Shown here in pieces: positions 1 to 8,770 of a stretch of DNA of 44,085 nt. The notes below the pieces were generated by a model. It had not been told where the DNA came from, did not search any database, and saw only the letters and a program-made list of their open reading frames with translations. Positions within the stretch are counted from its first letter, which is position 1. Each line of letters opens with the position of its first letter. A program made the translations under genes and the position numbers. This stretch comes from Bacteroidaceae bacterium (GTDB lineage: Bacteria > Bacteroidota > Bacteroidia > Bacteroidales > Bacteroidaceae): contig CAAGDO010000243.1 of NCBI GenBank assembly GCA_900768625.1, positions 1-44,085 on the forward strand, written 5' to 3'.

Positions 1-104
1 TTCCTACTGGAGTACTGGAGTATTCCTACTGGAGTACTGGAGTATTCCTACTGGAGTATTCCTACTGGAGTACTGGAGTATTCCTACTGGAGTACTGGAG
101 TATT
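1..104. repeat. Tandem repeat array (22-bp unit)
   Basis: Four copies of a 22-base unit (TTCCTACTGGAGTACTGGAG plus TA) and one 14-base short copy (45-58) run back to back from the first base. Each long unit itself holds two copies of an 8-base ACTGGAGT word, so the short copy is a unit with one 8-mer lost, as slipped-strand mispairing would produce. The array starts at the window edge, so its full length is unknown. Nothing coding crosses it. The 135 bases from 105 to 239 show no gene or clear signal. Confidence 0.9.
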
Positions 105-239
105 TCACGCCAAGTACTCAAACGTCCTACTTTTCATTTGTAGCCTGAACGAAGGGTGAAGATAGAAAAACCATAATCGATAAAAGTATAAGGCACGCAC
201 ATAAAGTCCCATATCGCAAGAATGGTCCCTCCGCAGCAT

Positions 240-974
240 TCAGCTATGAATGGGCAGTCTCACCCAAAGCCAACTGGGAATCAAACGCCAAAGTGCCACC
301 AATATAGCATAACGCCAATCAACGACCACTACGCGGCGCCTCTGATGTATCGCCCGAACAATACTTACAGCCACACGATCAGCGCGAAGCTGAAACGGGA
401 AATTACTACCTGCAATAAGGTCGGTAGCTACAAAACCAGGACGGATATCCGTAAAATGTATTCCTAAACGACGCATACGCGACTGCTGCATCAGACATCC
501 TAAATAATGATTTTGGAAACGCTTAGTAGCAGAATAAGCTGGTGCAGCCCCTAAACCTTTCGTACCAGCAATAGAAGTGATGCAGGCGATATGTCCTCGT
601 TTCCCATTTTTGGCCATCCAATTGAAAGCAGCCGTTACCATACGAACAAATCCCACGCCATTTGTCATCGTTGTGGCCAATTCACGTTCGGCATCCAGCT
701 CCACATTCTGCCATCCAATGCCCGAGCTATGGAAATAGAGGTCCATATCTCCCAATTTTTCTATTAGTCTTTCAAGTGCGGCAGGAGCATCATCAGCATT
801 AACGTCCAAATGCTCATAAGCCACAATTCCATCCACACTATCCACTAATTCCTGCAAACGTTCCGTACGTCGTCCAGCCACTGCCACATCCCAACCTGTA
901 GCAGCCAACTGAATAGCCACCTCACGGCCAATGCCAGAAGTCGCTCCCACAACAATAGCCTTACGCTTTTCCAT
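240..974 (-). CDS. SDR family NAD(P)-dependent oxidoreductase
   Basis: A short-chain dehydrogenase/reductase of 244 residues, the usual size for classical SDRs. A Rossmann nucleotide-binding glycine motif (GATSGIG, residues 10-16) follows the first beta strand. The catalytic set is present: Asn105, Ser134, Tyr147 and Lys151 (YSATK). Arg35-Arg36 after the second strand suggest NADP preference. The substrate cannot be read from the sequence. The C-terminal 25 residues are hydrophobic with several Trp and may form a membrane-contacting or dimer tail. It overlaps the upstream HAD gene by 14 bases on the same strand, so the two are probably co-transcribed and translationally coupled. Confidence 0.93.
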   Translation of the reverse strand: MEKRKAIVVGATSGIGREVAIQLAATGWDVAVAGRRTERLQELVDSVDGIVAYEHLDVNADDAPAALERLIEKLGDMDLYFHSSGIGWQNVELDAERELATTMTNGVGFVRMVTAAFNWMAKNGKRGHIACITSIAGTKGLGAAPAYSATKRFQNHYLGCLMQQSRMRRLGIHFTDIRPGFVATDLIAGSNFPFQLRADRVAVSIVRAIHQRRRVVVVDWRYAILVALWRLIPSWLWVRLPIHS

Positions 975-1620
975 GGTCCATCAAATCTAGAAGTTCTTGC
1001 GGTTTACGAATGAAATGTTCCGCACCAGATAAACTGCGCAAATAAGCCTCGTCTCTGAAACCCCAAAGCACCAAAGCACAAGGAATTCCCGCATTGTTTG
1101 CTGTAGCCAGATCCACCTCAGAATCACCCACATAGATCGCTTCTTCCTTTGTGCTGCCGAGTTCTTTTAGAGCCGCTATCACGGCATCAGGATTAGGCTT
1201 GCGACGAACCGTAGCACTCTCGCCTACTGCCGACGTCACATAGCCTTTGAAAAAACGTTCGCTGAGTTCTTTCACTGCAGGATGAAGTTTATTGCTCACA
1301 ATGGCCATCCTCACTCCCCTACTTCGCAATTCATCAAGCAACGGCATAATTCCTTCATAAGGGCTGGTTGTGTCGAGACAATGCTCCACATAATGCTCAC
1401 GAAACGTGGCAAATACGGGTTCAAAATCATCACCAGTCACGCCTTCAGGTACGGCATGCTGCATCAGATACCGTATGCCATTCCCCAAGAACGAACGGAT
1501 TTCTTTCAAATTACGCTCAGGCAACCCATAGGTGCGTAGCGCAAAATTCACACTGGCGGCCAAATCGCCTAAAGTATCGAGCAAAGTGCCGTCTAGGTCA
1601 AATACTACTGTTGTAAGCAT
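961..1620 (-). CDS. HAD family hydrolase, phosphoglycolate phosphatase-like
   Basis: A 219-residue haloacid dehalogenase-superfamily phosphatase with a helical cap of the phosphoglycolate phosphatase/beta-phosphoglucomutase type. Motif I is FDLDGTLLDT, with nucleophile Asp8 and acid/base Asp10. Motif II is Ser109 (IVSNK), motif III Lys141 (KPNPD) and motif IV Asp166/Asp170 (GDSEVD). The expected activity is Mg-dependent hydrolysis of a small phosphorylated metabolite, possibly 2-phosphoglycolate, but members of this family are often misassigned, so the substrate is open. It is the first gene of a two-gene minus-strand unit with the SDR reductase, whose start lies inside its 3' end. Confidence 0.92.
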   Translation of the reverse strand: MLTTVVFDLDGTLLDTLGDLAASVNFALRTYGLPERNLKEIRSFLGNGIRYLMQHAVPEGVTGDDFEPVFATFREHYVEHCLDTTSPYEGIMPLLDELRSRGVRMAIVSNKLHPAVKELSERFFKGYVTSAVGESATVRRKPNPDAVIAALKELGSTKEEAIYVGDSEVDLATANNAGIPCALVLWGFRDEAYLRSLSGAEHFIRKPQELLDLMDHGKA

Positions 1621-1734
1621 CGTATGATTCTATCTTTCTTTAGCAAGCGGGACATGGAAGGTATGCCACAATAATCGGTCAACTTTGGTATACTCTTTCA
1701 CATTTCAATCTCCTTGCACCATTTATTTCATTGT

Positions 1735-1771
1735 TTTGAGTGCGAAATTACAAATAAAATCTTTACCTTTG
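1735..1771 (+). promoter_or_regulatory. Candidate Bacteroidetes-type promoter
   Basis: TACCTTTG at 1764-1771 matches the -7 consensus TAnnTTTG. TTTG at 1735-1738 could be the -33 element, but the 25-base spacing is longer than the usual 19-21. It would serve the phosphohexomutase gene at 2036 through a leader of about 260 bases, or a small ORF at 1791. Confidence 0.4.
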
Positions 1772-1790
1772 CCGATGTGAATGCTGAGAA

Positions 1791-1967
1791 ATGTGCGCAA
1801 CTATTGGCTATAAGGCCTTCCGTCGCTGTAACACTCACAAATTCACCAGCATATACGAACCCAACAATGGTTATATGGCACCTTGTCGCACCGAACAGCT
1901 CCAACATACAGAGAATGCTGAAAAAAACGACACTTCCCCATTAACCGCAAAAAGGAAAAATCAATAG
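1791..1967 (+). CDS. Possible small ORF, 58 residues
   Basis: An ATG 20 bases downstream of the TACCTTTG element opens a 58-codon frame ending in TAG. The product would begin MCATIGYKAF, be basic and Cys/Asn-rich, and have no hydrophobic segment. I recognise no family, and composition alone does not separate it from chance. It is the only credible content of the otherwise gene-free 415 bases between the HAD gene and the phosphohexomutase. The alternative is that this stretch is just a long untranslated leader. Confidence 0.2.
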   Translation: MCATIGYKAFRRCNTHKFTSIYEPNNGYMAPCRTEQLQHTENAEKNDTSPLTAKRKNQ

Positions 1968-2035
1968 AGGTCAGCTATAAACCAACCCCTAACAAGATAC
2001 GACTGAAATACATTCAAGAAATTTCATATCCAACA

Positions 2036-3793
2036 ATGGAAAATCAAGAAGCTCTCATCGCACAGTGCGAAAAAGTGGCTCAGCAATGGATGACTTCCAG
2101 CTGCTATGACGCCGGAACACAGAAAGCCGTTAAGGCCCTTGTTGAAAACCCCGACAAGACGGAACTTATCGATTCCTTCTACAAGACCCTCGAATTTGGA
2201 ACAGGCGGTCTGCGCGGCATCATGGGTCCTGGTACCAACCGCATGAACATCTACACCGTGGGTGCTGCCACTCAGGGTCTCTCTAACTATCTGAACCTCA
2301 ACTTCAAGGACCTTGACCAGATTAGCGTAGTGGTAGGTCATGACAGCCGTAACAACAGCCGTCTTTTTGCCGAAACTGCAGCCAACATCTTCTCAGCAAA
2401 TGGTATCAAAGTATACCTCTTCGAGGATATGCGCCCCACTCCCGAAATGTCATTTGCCATCCGTCATCTCGGTTGCCAAAGCGGTATCATCCTCACCGCC
2501 AGCCACAACCCCAAGGAATACAACGGCTACAAGGCCTATTGGGACGACGGCGCTCAGGTCCTCTCACCGCACGACAACGGCATCATCACCGAAGTTAACA
2601 AGGTAAAGGTGGAAGACATCAAATTTGAAGGAAATCCCGCCCTCATCGAAATCATCGGCAAGGACATCGACAAGATTTACCTCGACAAGGTACACACTCT
2701 CAGCATCGATCCCGAATGCATCAAGCGCCAAAAGGATTTGAAGATTGTCTACACTCCGCTCCATGGCACTGGTATGATGCTCATCCCCGATTCTCTGAAG
2801 CTTTGGGGCTTTGAAAATGTTCATTGCGTGCCCGAACAGATGGTGAAGGACGGAAACTTCCCCACCGTGAAGAGCCCGAACCCCGAAAACGGCGAAGCAC
2901 TCACGATGGCTCTCAACTTGGCCAAGAGCATCGATGCTGACATCGTGATGGCCTCCGACCCCGATGCAGACCGTGTAGGTATGGCATGCAAGAATGACAA
3001 AGGTGAATGGGTGCTCATCGACGGCAACCAGACCTGCATGATTTTCCTCTACTACATCATCATGAACCGCAAGGCTCAAGGAAAGATGCAGCCCAACGAC
3101 TTCATTGTAAAGACCATCGTAACGACTGAACTCATTAAGTCCATTGCCGACAAGAACCATATCAAGATGTTCGATTGCTACACGGGCTTTAAGTGGATTG
3201 CACGACTCATCCGCCTCAACGAAGGCAAGCTGCAGTACATCGGAGGTGGCGAGGAAAGCTACGGTTTCTTGGCTGAGGACTTCTGCCGCGACAAGGATGC
3301 CGTTTCGGCATGCTCCCTCTTGGCAGAAATCTGCGCATGGGCCAAGGATCAGGGTAAGACACTCTACGACGTGCTCATGGACATCTACTTGGAATATGGA
3401 CTTGCCGTCAACAAGACCATTAATGTGGTGAAACCCGGTAAGACAGGTGCCGACGAGATCAAGGCTATGATGCAAAACTTCCGCAGCAACCGCCCGACTG
3501 AAATCGCAGGTTCGCAGGTAGTCTGCACAAAGGACTACGAAGCTTTGAAGGAATACGATGCCAATGGAACAGAAAAGGCTCTGGATTCCAATGATTTCCC
3601 CGAAAAGAGCAATGTGCTCCAGTGGTACACCGCTGACGGCACCAAGGTGAGCGTACGCCCCTCTGGAACCGAACCGAAAATCAAGTTCTACATCGAAGTC
3701 AAGGGCCACATGGAATGCCCCAAGTGCTATGCTGGTGCTGTGGCTGACTGCAACGAAAAGATTGAAGCCGTACAGAAAAGCCTCGGCCTCTAA
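2036..3793 (+). CDS. Phospho-sugar mutase (phosphoglucomutase/phosphomannomutase)
   Basis: An alpha-D-phosphohexomutase of 585 residues, the long form usual in Bacteroidetes and Firmicutes, which interconverts hexose 1- and 6-phosphates. All four signature loops are present in order: the phosphoserine loop TASHNP (Ser156), the metal loop DPDADR (Asp308, 310, 312), the sugar-binding loop GGEESYG (403-409) and the phosphate-binding loop RPSGTEPK (541-548). It feeds glycogen, nucleotide-sugar and envelope polysaccharide synthesis in the cytoplasm. Which sugar (Glc or Man) is preferred cannot be decided here. A strong terminator follows, so the gene is probably monocistronic. Codon use is strongly biased (AAG, CTC, ATC), as in a well-expressed gene. 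Confidence 0.95.
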   Translation: MENQEALIAQCEKVAQQWMTSSCYDAGTQKAVKALVENPDKTELIDSFYKTLEFGTGGLRGIMGPGTNRMNIYTVGAATQGLSNYLNLNFKDLDQISVVVGHDSRNNSRLFAETAANIFSANGIKVYLFEDMRPTPEMSFAIRHLGCQSGIILTASHNPKEYNGYKAYWDDGAQVLSPHDNGIITEVNKVKVEDIKFEGNPALIEIIGKDIDKIYLDKVHTLSIDPECIKRQKDLKIVYTPLHGTGMMLIPDSLKLWGFENVHCVPEQMVKDGNFPTVKSPNPENGEALTMALNLAKSIDADIVMASDPDADRVGMACKNDKGEWVLIDGNQTCMIFLYYIIMNRKAQGKMQPNDFIVKTIVTTELIKSIADKNHIKMFDCYTGFKWIARLIRLNEGKLQYIGGGEESYGFLAEDFCRDKDAVSACSLLAEICAWAKDQGKTLYDVLMDIYLEYGLAVNKTINVVKPGKTGADEIKAMMQNFRSNRPTEIAGSQVVCTKDYEALKEYDANGTEKALDSNDFPEKSNVLQWYTADGTKVSVRPSGTEPKIKFYIEVKGHMECPKCYAGAVADCNEKIEAVQKSLGL

Positions 3794-3835
3794 TTCGATT
3801 CGGTAAGTACTATTAAACAAACATAAATCATTCAA

Positions 3836-3880
3836 AAGGGCCTGTACGATACTTTATGAATCGGCAGGCCCTTCTGTTTT
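3836..3880 (+). terminator. Intrinsic terminator
   Basis: AAGGGCCTG at 3836-3844 pairs with CAGGCCCTT at 3865-3873 around a 20-base loop, followed by CTGTTTT. It lies 43 bases after the phosphohexomutase stop. Confidence 0.75.
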
Positions 3881-3961
3881 AAAAAACAGAAATATTCCTT
3901 ATCCAAATCCAAAAGATTCAATCCATTTGCGTAGAGTTCCCACGCACATCATCCTCTCTCC

Positions 3962-4723
3962 ATGCCAACCTACTATTTTATTTTCTGCAAAGGTGACATC
4001 ATGCTCACCGATCACGGTGACATTCCTTGCTGTGAAGAACCACCCGTACACCTCGAACCATGGCACACACTCCACCATATGCCCGACCTCGATGGACATC
4101 TTTGCCGAACGGTTCGCATTGACGCCCCAGTCACCAAACCTGGATGGATGATGATGCCGCTTCGCGAATCATTTGAAATACTTTCAGCCCCACTCTATGC
4201 CATGGCAGGAAAAGCACAGGAAATTCTATATTGGGATCAGAACACCCGTTTCTGCGGCGTTTGCGGTGCTCCAATGAAGCTCCATACTGACATATCCAAA
4301 CGTTGCACAAACTGCGGAAAAGAAGTCTGGCCAGCATTAGCCACAGCCATCATTGTAGCTATCACTCGCAATGAAGGACGAGAAATTCTACTTGTTCAAA
4401 GCAACAAGTTCAAAAAGGACTATCTAGGCCTCGTGGCAGGATTCGTCGAAACAGGAGAAACCCTAGAACAATGCGTCCACCGAGAAGTGATGGAAGAAAC
4501 ACAATTGCGCATTCGCAATCTTCGTTACTTCGCATCACAATCCTGGCCCTACCCTTGCGGTCTGATGGTTGGATTCACCGCTGAATACGAAAGCGGAGAA
4601 CTCCATCTGCAACGTTCAGAACTCAACAAAGGAGGATGGTTCAGTCGCGAAAATCTACCGGCAATTCCGGGTAAAGTTAGTCTGGCTCGCCAACTCATAG
4701 ACCATTGGCTTGATACAGAATAA
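3962..4723 (+). CDS. nudC: NAD(+) diphosphatase / NADH pyrophosphatase (NudC-like)
   Basis: A Nudix hydrolase of the NudC type, 253 residues, which splits NAD(H) or the NAD cap on RNA into NMN(H) and AMP. It has an N-terminal domain (1-90), a four-cysteine zinc ribbon (Cys98, Cys101, Cys115, Cys118), then the Nudix box starting GFVETGE at Gly160 with REVMEE (Arg174 to Glu179). The SQSWPYP motif (192-198) is the subgroup marker that distinguishes NADH pyrophosphatases from other Nudix enzymes. The start at 3962 gives the family-typical opening YYFIFCKGD. It is preceded by a terminator and followed after 65 bases by two unknown genes on the same strand. Confidence 0.93.
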   Translation: MPTYYFIFCKGDIMLTDHGDIPCCEEPPVHLEPWHTLHHMPDLDGHLCRTVRIDAPVTKPGWMMMPLRESFEILSAPLYAMAGKAQEILYWDQNTRFCGVCGAPMKLHTDISKRCTNCGKEVWPALATAIIVAITRNEGREILLVQSNKFKKDYLGLVAGFVETGETLEQCVHREVMEETQLRIRNLRYFASQSWPYPCGLMVGFTAEYESGELHLQRSELNKGGWFSRENLPAIPGKVSLARQLIDHWLDTE

Positions 4724-4788
4724 GTTATCAATCCCCCTGTGTTTAAAATTCTTCAAGCAAAACTTCTCATTAATTCCACCCTAAGAAA

Positions 4789-6648
4789 ATGACAACATCG
4801 TCCTCTGACATCCATATCCACTACCCTTCCACCATTGAGCGCAAAAAAACGTTTGACAAACTCAGCACGAAAACCAAGGATGAACTCAAAGCTCAAGCTA
4901 CCCCTTTTCTCAATTTGATGAAAAAGTATAACCTCGTGGCAAAAATCGATGGAATGCTGAAGGAACCGAAAGAAGTGAGCAACATGCGCTCCAAAAAAAG
5001 CGTGCTAAAAGGTGACTATTTGAACCTCCTCAGCGTTTTATCGTACCCCAAGAACTACGAAATTCTTCTAAACGATATCCCCAAAAACTTGGAAAAGCTA
5101 CTTAAGCTGATGGTCTGGAACTATTATGTCGGAGCCAAGGAGGTCAACAGAATCATGAAATCAGAATGCATGGAGGAATATCACATATTCTTCTATTACG
5201 ACGATGATCGTCTTCCTCTCCCAGCTCCATTGAATGGATTCTGCGACACGATGAAAACTTGGATGAACTATACCCCCATCGACTATCTGATTCCTCTCAA
5301 TGAAAATGTTCGGAAAGGAATTCTCCATCATTTCAGCAAATCTCTGAAAAAGAAGTCCTCTCTCGACCGACTTCCTGAGAAAGAAGGGCTAATAATCTAC
5401 TCATCGGAAACGGGAGTACTAAACAATATGGAATTGCTTGAAAACCTCTACGAAAACAACATACTTCCCTTTAATTTGGGAAAACTGACTGTCACAGTAG
5501 TGAAACAAGCCATCAAGTATTTTCAGATTCCAGAATTCTTCACAACGAAAGGACTTCAGACTGTGGCCTCTTCCTTCGTACTTAATCTCTATTCCTCATA
5601 TCGAACCTTCAACGAGAACGAGTCTGGCGCAACGAAAGAGCAAGCCTACAAAGATTTCTACAATTCCACATTTCAATTCAACAATAACATCCTAACGTGG
5701 GTAATGCCCTTCATCAACAGACTGAATGCTTCAATCAAAAACGATCGTTCAGCATATAGATCAGGACAACTGATTATGGATGATATCGTGGAGTTTCTTC
5801 TTGAAAATGACAATGGCAAATGGCTGTCATTTGACGAACTGAAATACGAATTACACCTTAAGGAAGAGAGCGCTAAATACAGTCCAAACATTCTTTCAGC
5901 CGAAACTTTCCTAGAAAGACGGATAGACAACAAGTTGACTGGAAAACGAATCCTTCCTGATAATTGCTACACCGACTTCACCGAACCATTCATAGGAAGC
6001 ATACTGTTCATGATGGCAGCCCTCGGAGTGGCTGAAATCGCCTACAAAGAACCATCCGAAAAGGATTCTTCCTACTACAGTGGCCTGCAATATTTACGCC
6101 CGACAAAATTACTGGCTTACGTGACTGGAAAGACTCAAGTCTACACGCCTCCTGTCGTGTCCCCTTCCGAAAAGTCATTCAACATTAACCCCAAACATCT
6201 GCTCATACAGAAGTTGACCGACAACAGTCCTTTCGAAACTGAACTGAAGAAAAGAACCATACAGGTGTCACCGTCTCTCTTTGAGATCAATTTCGTCAGT
6301 TTGTTTAAATACTGCAAGTCAAAAGCCGATGTGTCAAGCTTCATCCAATTGTTCAAATATCACATCACAGACGAGTTGCCCCCCATTTGGAATGACTTCT
6401 TCGACGAAGCCCTACGTCGCAGTTCCGTCCTTCAAGAAAAGCAAGAGACCTACTTCAGCCTACGCATCAAGCTAAAAGACAAGGCCCTATACCAACTGCT
6501 CACGGAAAACCCAATAATCCGGCCTTTCGTCATTCGAGCTGAAAACGACTTATTGCTCATCAGATGCGAGGGCCAGGACTTCGTCAGTGACGAACTCGAA
6601 AAGTATGGTTTCCATTTCAGTCTCCCATCATATAATCACTCATTCTAG
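4789..6648 (+). CDS. Unknown protein, first of two tandem paralogues
   Basis: A 619-residue cytoplasmic protein with no signal peptide or transmembrane segment. I do not recognise a named family over its whole length. It is clearly related to the next gene: shared blocks include ATPFLNL near residue 40, a hydrophobic FMMAALGVAEIAY block (about 407-419), YSGLQYLRPT (430-439) and a C-terminal RPFVIRAENDLLLI stretch. The last 170 residues read like the helicase-associated XPB/Ssl2 N-terminal-like family: a strand, 'S.S.FEINFVS', a helical arm, then 'L..NP.IRPFV', ending in an ELEKYGF helix. There is no Walker motif or helicase motor. A winged-helix, nucleic-acid-binding role is a hypothesis only. 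Lys/Asn/Phe-rich, with less biased codon use than its neighbours. Confidence 0.8.
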   Translation: MTTSSSDIHIHYPSTIERKKTFDKLSTKTKDELKAQATPFLNLMKKYNLVAKIDGMLKEPKEVSNMRSKKSVLKGDYLNLLSVLSYPKNYEILLNDIPKNLEKLLKLMVWNYYVGAKEVNRIMKSECMEEYHIFFYYDDDRLPLPAPLNGFCDTMKTWMNYTPIDYLIPLNENVRKGILHHFSKSLKKKSSLDRLPEKEGLIIYSSETGVLNNMELLENLYENNILPFNLGKLTVTVVKQAIKYFQIPEFFTTKGLQTVASSFVLNLYSSYRTFNENESGATKEQAYKDFYNSTFQFNNNILTWVMPFINRLNASIKNDRSAYRSGQLIMDDIVEFLLENDNGKWLSFDELKYELHLKEESAKYSPNILSAETFLERRIDNKLTGKRILPDNCYTDFTEPFIGSILFMMAALGVAEIAYKEPSEKDSSYYSGLQYLRPTKLLAYVTGKTQVYTPPVVSPSEKSFNINPKHLLIQKLTDNSPFETELKKRTIQVSPSLFEINFVSLFKYCKSKADVSSFIQLFKYHITDELPPIWNDFFDEALRRSSVLQEKQETYFSLRIKLKDKALYQLLTENPIIRPFVIRAENDLLLIRCEGQDFVSDELEKYGFHFSLPSYNHSF

Positions 6649-6663
6649 TTCTATTTTCCACAT

Positions 6664-8604
6664 ATGGCCACCTACGACACCCCCTTTGGTTCGCCTCAGG
6701 ACCTTTTCCATGACGAGAGCGTTCTCACTTCCAAGCAAGTAACAATGCACGCCCTTACCTCCAAAGAACTCTCTGAACTGCAAGTTTTTTTCCATACGAA
6801 GACTGTGAAGGAACTCACAAAAATTGCAGCCCCGTTTCTTGACTTTATCAATATTTTCAAACCCGTTGTATGCACAAACGGAAAAATGTCAGAACCAGAA
6901 GAAATCACCATCTTCCGAAGCACAGCCCATAAACAGAAAACCGAGTACACCAATTTTCTGGCATTTTTCCTTACCAAGGAGAATTTTATAGTGTTTTTCC
7001 GCATGCTTGACCCTCGCGTCAGACAGATTTGGCACGAAGTCGCCACTAATTTATACATCAGCACACAACGCGCCAACGAGATTATGGGGGAACCATGTTT
7101 GCGAAACAATGCGCTTTTCCGTAACAAACCAGAACTGATTCCTGCACTATCACCCTTCTTTTCTATCCACAGCTATAAGGCATATGACGAAAAGAACCAT
7201 AAGACAGGGAAAAAAGCGGAACTCAAGCAGATTGATGACATTGGTTTCTACAACATCGACATTTTCCTCCTTACGCGTCCCCTCATACCTCCAGTAAGAA
7301 AAAAGGACATCACATACCTAGACGAATTACCTGCCGAAGAAAATCTGCTCACCTACTCAGGCGAAGACTCCTTCCTACCCCAACTGAGCATACTCTATAT
7401 GGCAAACTCCAATATCTACGGGGCGTATAGGACTGGTTTGAAAGCATCCATAAACCAATTGGCCGAACAGTTCTACCCTAAAGAATTCTTTCCTCATTCA
7501 GCCGACCCAAAACTCAAAACGGCAGCAACGATGATGGGAGCCGCACTTTACGACAAGTTCATTCCAGCCTCTATGTCATTATCCATAGATTGTAAGCCCA
7601 TTAAGCTCTTGGAGAAATTCATTCACTCCTCCTTGAATATCTCAGGTTCAGCTTGCGGCATCATTCTTCCACGGCTGAAAAAAGTATGTGCGGCAACACT
7701 AAATAATTCATATTCCGACGTAATCATCGATTTCATTGTCAGGGATTTGTATGAGAAACAAGAAAACGGATGGATACCCATAGAGCTTATCTTTCGCAAA
7801 CACCGCGAATTGGTATCCCCAATGGGAAAATACCCGTCATACTACAATGAGAGCAAATTAAAGCATATCACAATTTTCACGCTTTCCGAACTTGAGAAAA
7901 AAGGAGCGAAAAACGACTTCAACAATGTCTATATCCGCCACAGCAACATCATAAGCAATGTCGTGGATCCTTTCTACAAGGGAATCATCTTCATGATGTC
8001 CCTAATGGGATTGGTAGAAATAGCCTACACTCTACCGGACGAAAACGCACCATCGTGCTACAGCGGACTGCGCTACGTCAGAGTGACAGATCTCTTCCGC
8101 TACGTTTTCGGCATCATCAAAAGCTATACCCCACCCATTTCTTCTAACCATCAACCCACTTTCACGCTCGACCCCGATCGGTTGCTCCTCACGTCCAATC
8201 AAAAGAACAATCCAGCCACAAGCTTCATGAACAAGATTGGCAAACGCATATCTCCATCTATATATAAGGTGGATTTCGCCAGCTTCATCCAGAATTGCAC
8301 AAGCAGTGAACAAATCAAGCAACGCCTCGAAATGTTCAAACAGTTCATCAGCCAGGATATCCCCGAGAATTGGAAAGAGTTTCTCAATCAAGTAGAAGCA
8401 CGTAGCCAAGTGTTCGAGCCCACCAATGAACCTTACCTCGTGTTTGATATTCCACACGCGGACAAAGAATTCCAACGCTTGGTACTTACCGCTCCTGACA
8501 TTCGCCCCTACGTATTAAAAGGAGAAGGCTTCACGCTAGTGGTCAAAACGTCCAATATTCCCCATCTGAAGCGCGCCTTAAAAAAATATGGTTACCTTCT
8601 GTAA
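6664..8604 (+). CDS. Unknown protein, second of two tandem paralogues
   Basis: A 646-residue protein starting 15 bases after the stop of its paralogue, so almost certainly in the same transcript. Matching blocks keep the same order: AAPFLDF near residue 55, a helical region with LYISTQRANEIM, FMMSLMGLVEIAY (443-455), CYSGLRYVRVT (465-475), YTPPI, a 'FTLDPDRLLL' strand, a C-terminal RPYVLKGEGFTLVV stretch and a final LKKYGYLL. Identity between the pair looks low overall and concentrated in these blocks, implying old duplication and divergence. The 'F.LDPDRLLL' to 'LKKYGY' portion resembles helicase-associated XPB/Ssl2-like domains; again no motor motifs are present. There is no membrane segment. 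The function is unknown. Confidence 0.8.
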   Translation: MATYDTPFGSPQDLFHDESVLTSKQVTMHALTSKELSELQVFFHTKTVKELTKIAAPFLDFINIFKPVVCTNGKMSEPEEITIFRSTAHKQKTEYTNFLAFFLTKENFIVFFRMLDPRVRQIWHEVATNLYISTQRANEIMGEPCLRNNALFRNKPELIPALSPFFSIHSYKAYDEKNHKTGKKAELKQIDDIGFYNIDIFLLTRPLIPPVRKKDITYLDELPAEENLLTYSGEDSFLPQLSILYMANSNIYGAYRTGLKASINQLAEQFYPKEFFPHSADPKLKTAATMMGAALYDKFIPASMSLSIDCKPIKLLEKFIHSSLNISGSACGIILPRLKKVCAATLNNSYSDVIIDFIVRDLYEKQENGWIPIELIFRKHRELVSPMGKYPSYYNESKLKHITIFTLSELEKKGAKNDFNNVYIRHSNIISNVVDPFYKGIIFMMSLMGLVEIAYTLPDENAPSCYSGLRYVRVTDLFRYVFGIIKSYTPPISSNHQPTFTLDPDRLLLTSNQKNNPATSFMNKIGKRISPSIYKVDFASFIQNCTSSEQIKQRLEMFKQFISQDIPENWKEFLNQVEARSQVFEPTNEPYLVFDIPHADKEFQRLVLTAPDIRPYVLKGEGFTLVVKTSNIPHLKRALKKYGYLL

Positions 8605-8661
8605 GTAAGGGATATAAACGAAAATGCAAGAAAACCAAGGGGTCAAATGCAAAGAAATGCG

Positions 8662-8669
8662 TAACTTTG
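8662..8669 (+). promoter_or_regulatory. Candidate promoter -7 element for the DUF4199 gene
   Basis: TAACTTTG matches the -7 consensus and lies about 100 bases upstream of the next start codon. No clear TTTG -33 element is found at the right distance. Confidence 0.4.
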
Positions 8670-8770
8670 CTTCCAAATAGGCCGTGTCGACCACTCCTAG
8701 CATCATTCACTAGGGAAAGACATCCAGTAGTCGGACATGCTCATTCATCAAAACAGCAACCATATAACGC

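Noticed and set aside
1714..1944. A 76-codon open frame upstream of the phosphohexomutase
   Set aside because: It starts before the only promoter-like element in the gap and shows no protein features; a different short frame at 1791 is the better, still weak, candidate.
2564..3835. A long minus-strand open frame (423 codons) opposite the phosphohexomutase gene
   Set aside because: It is a mirror of a highly expressed gene with strong codon bias; the translation has no recognisable domains, whereas the plus strand has all four mutase motifs.
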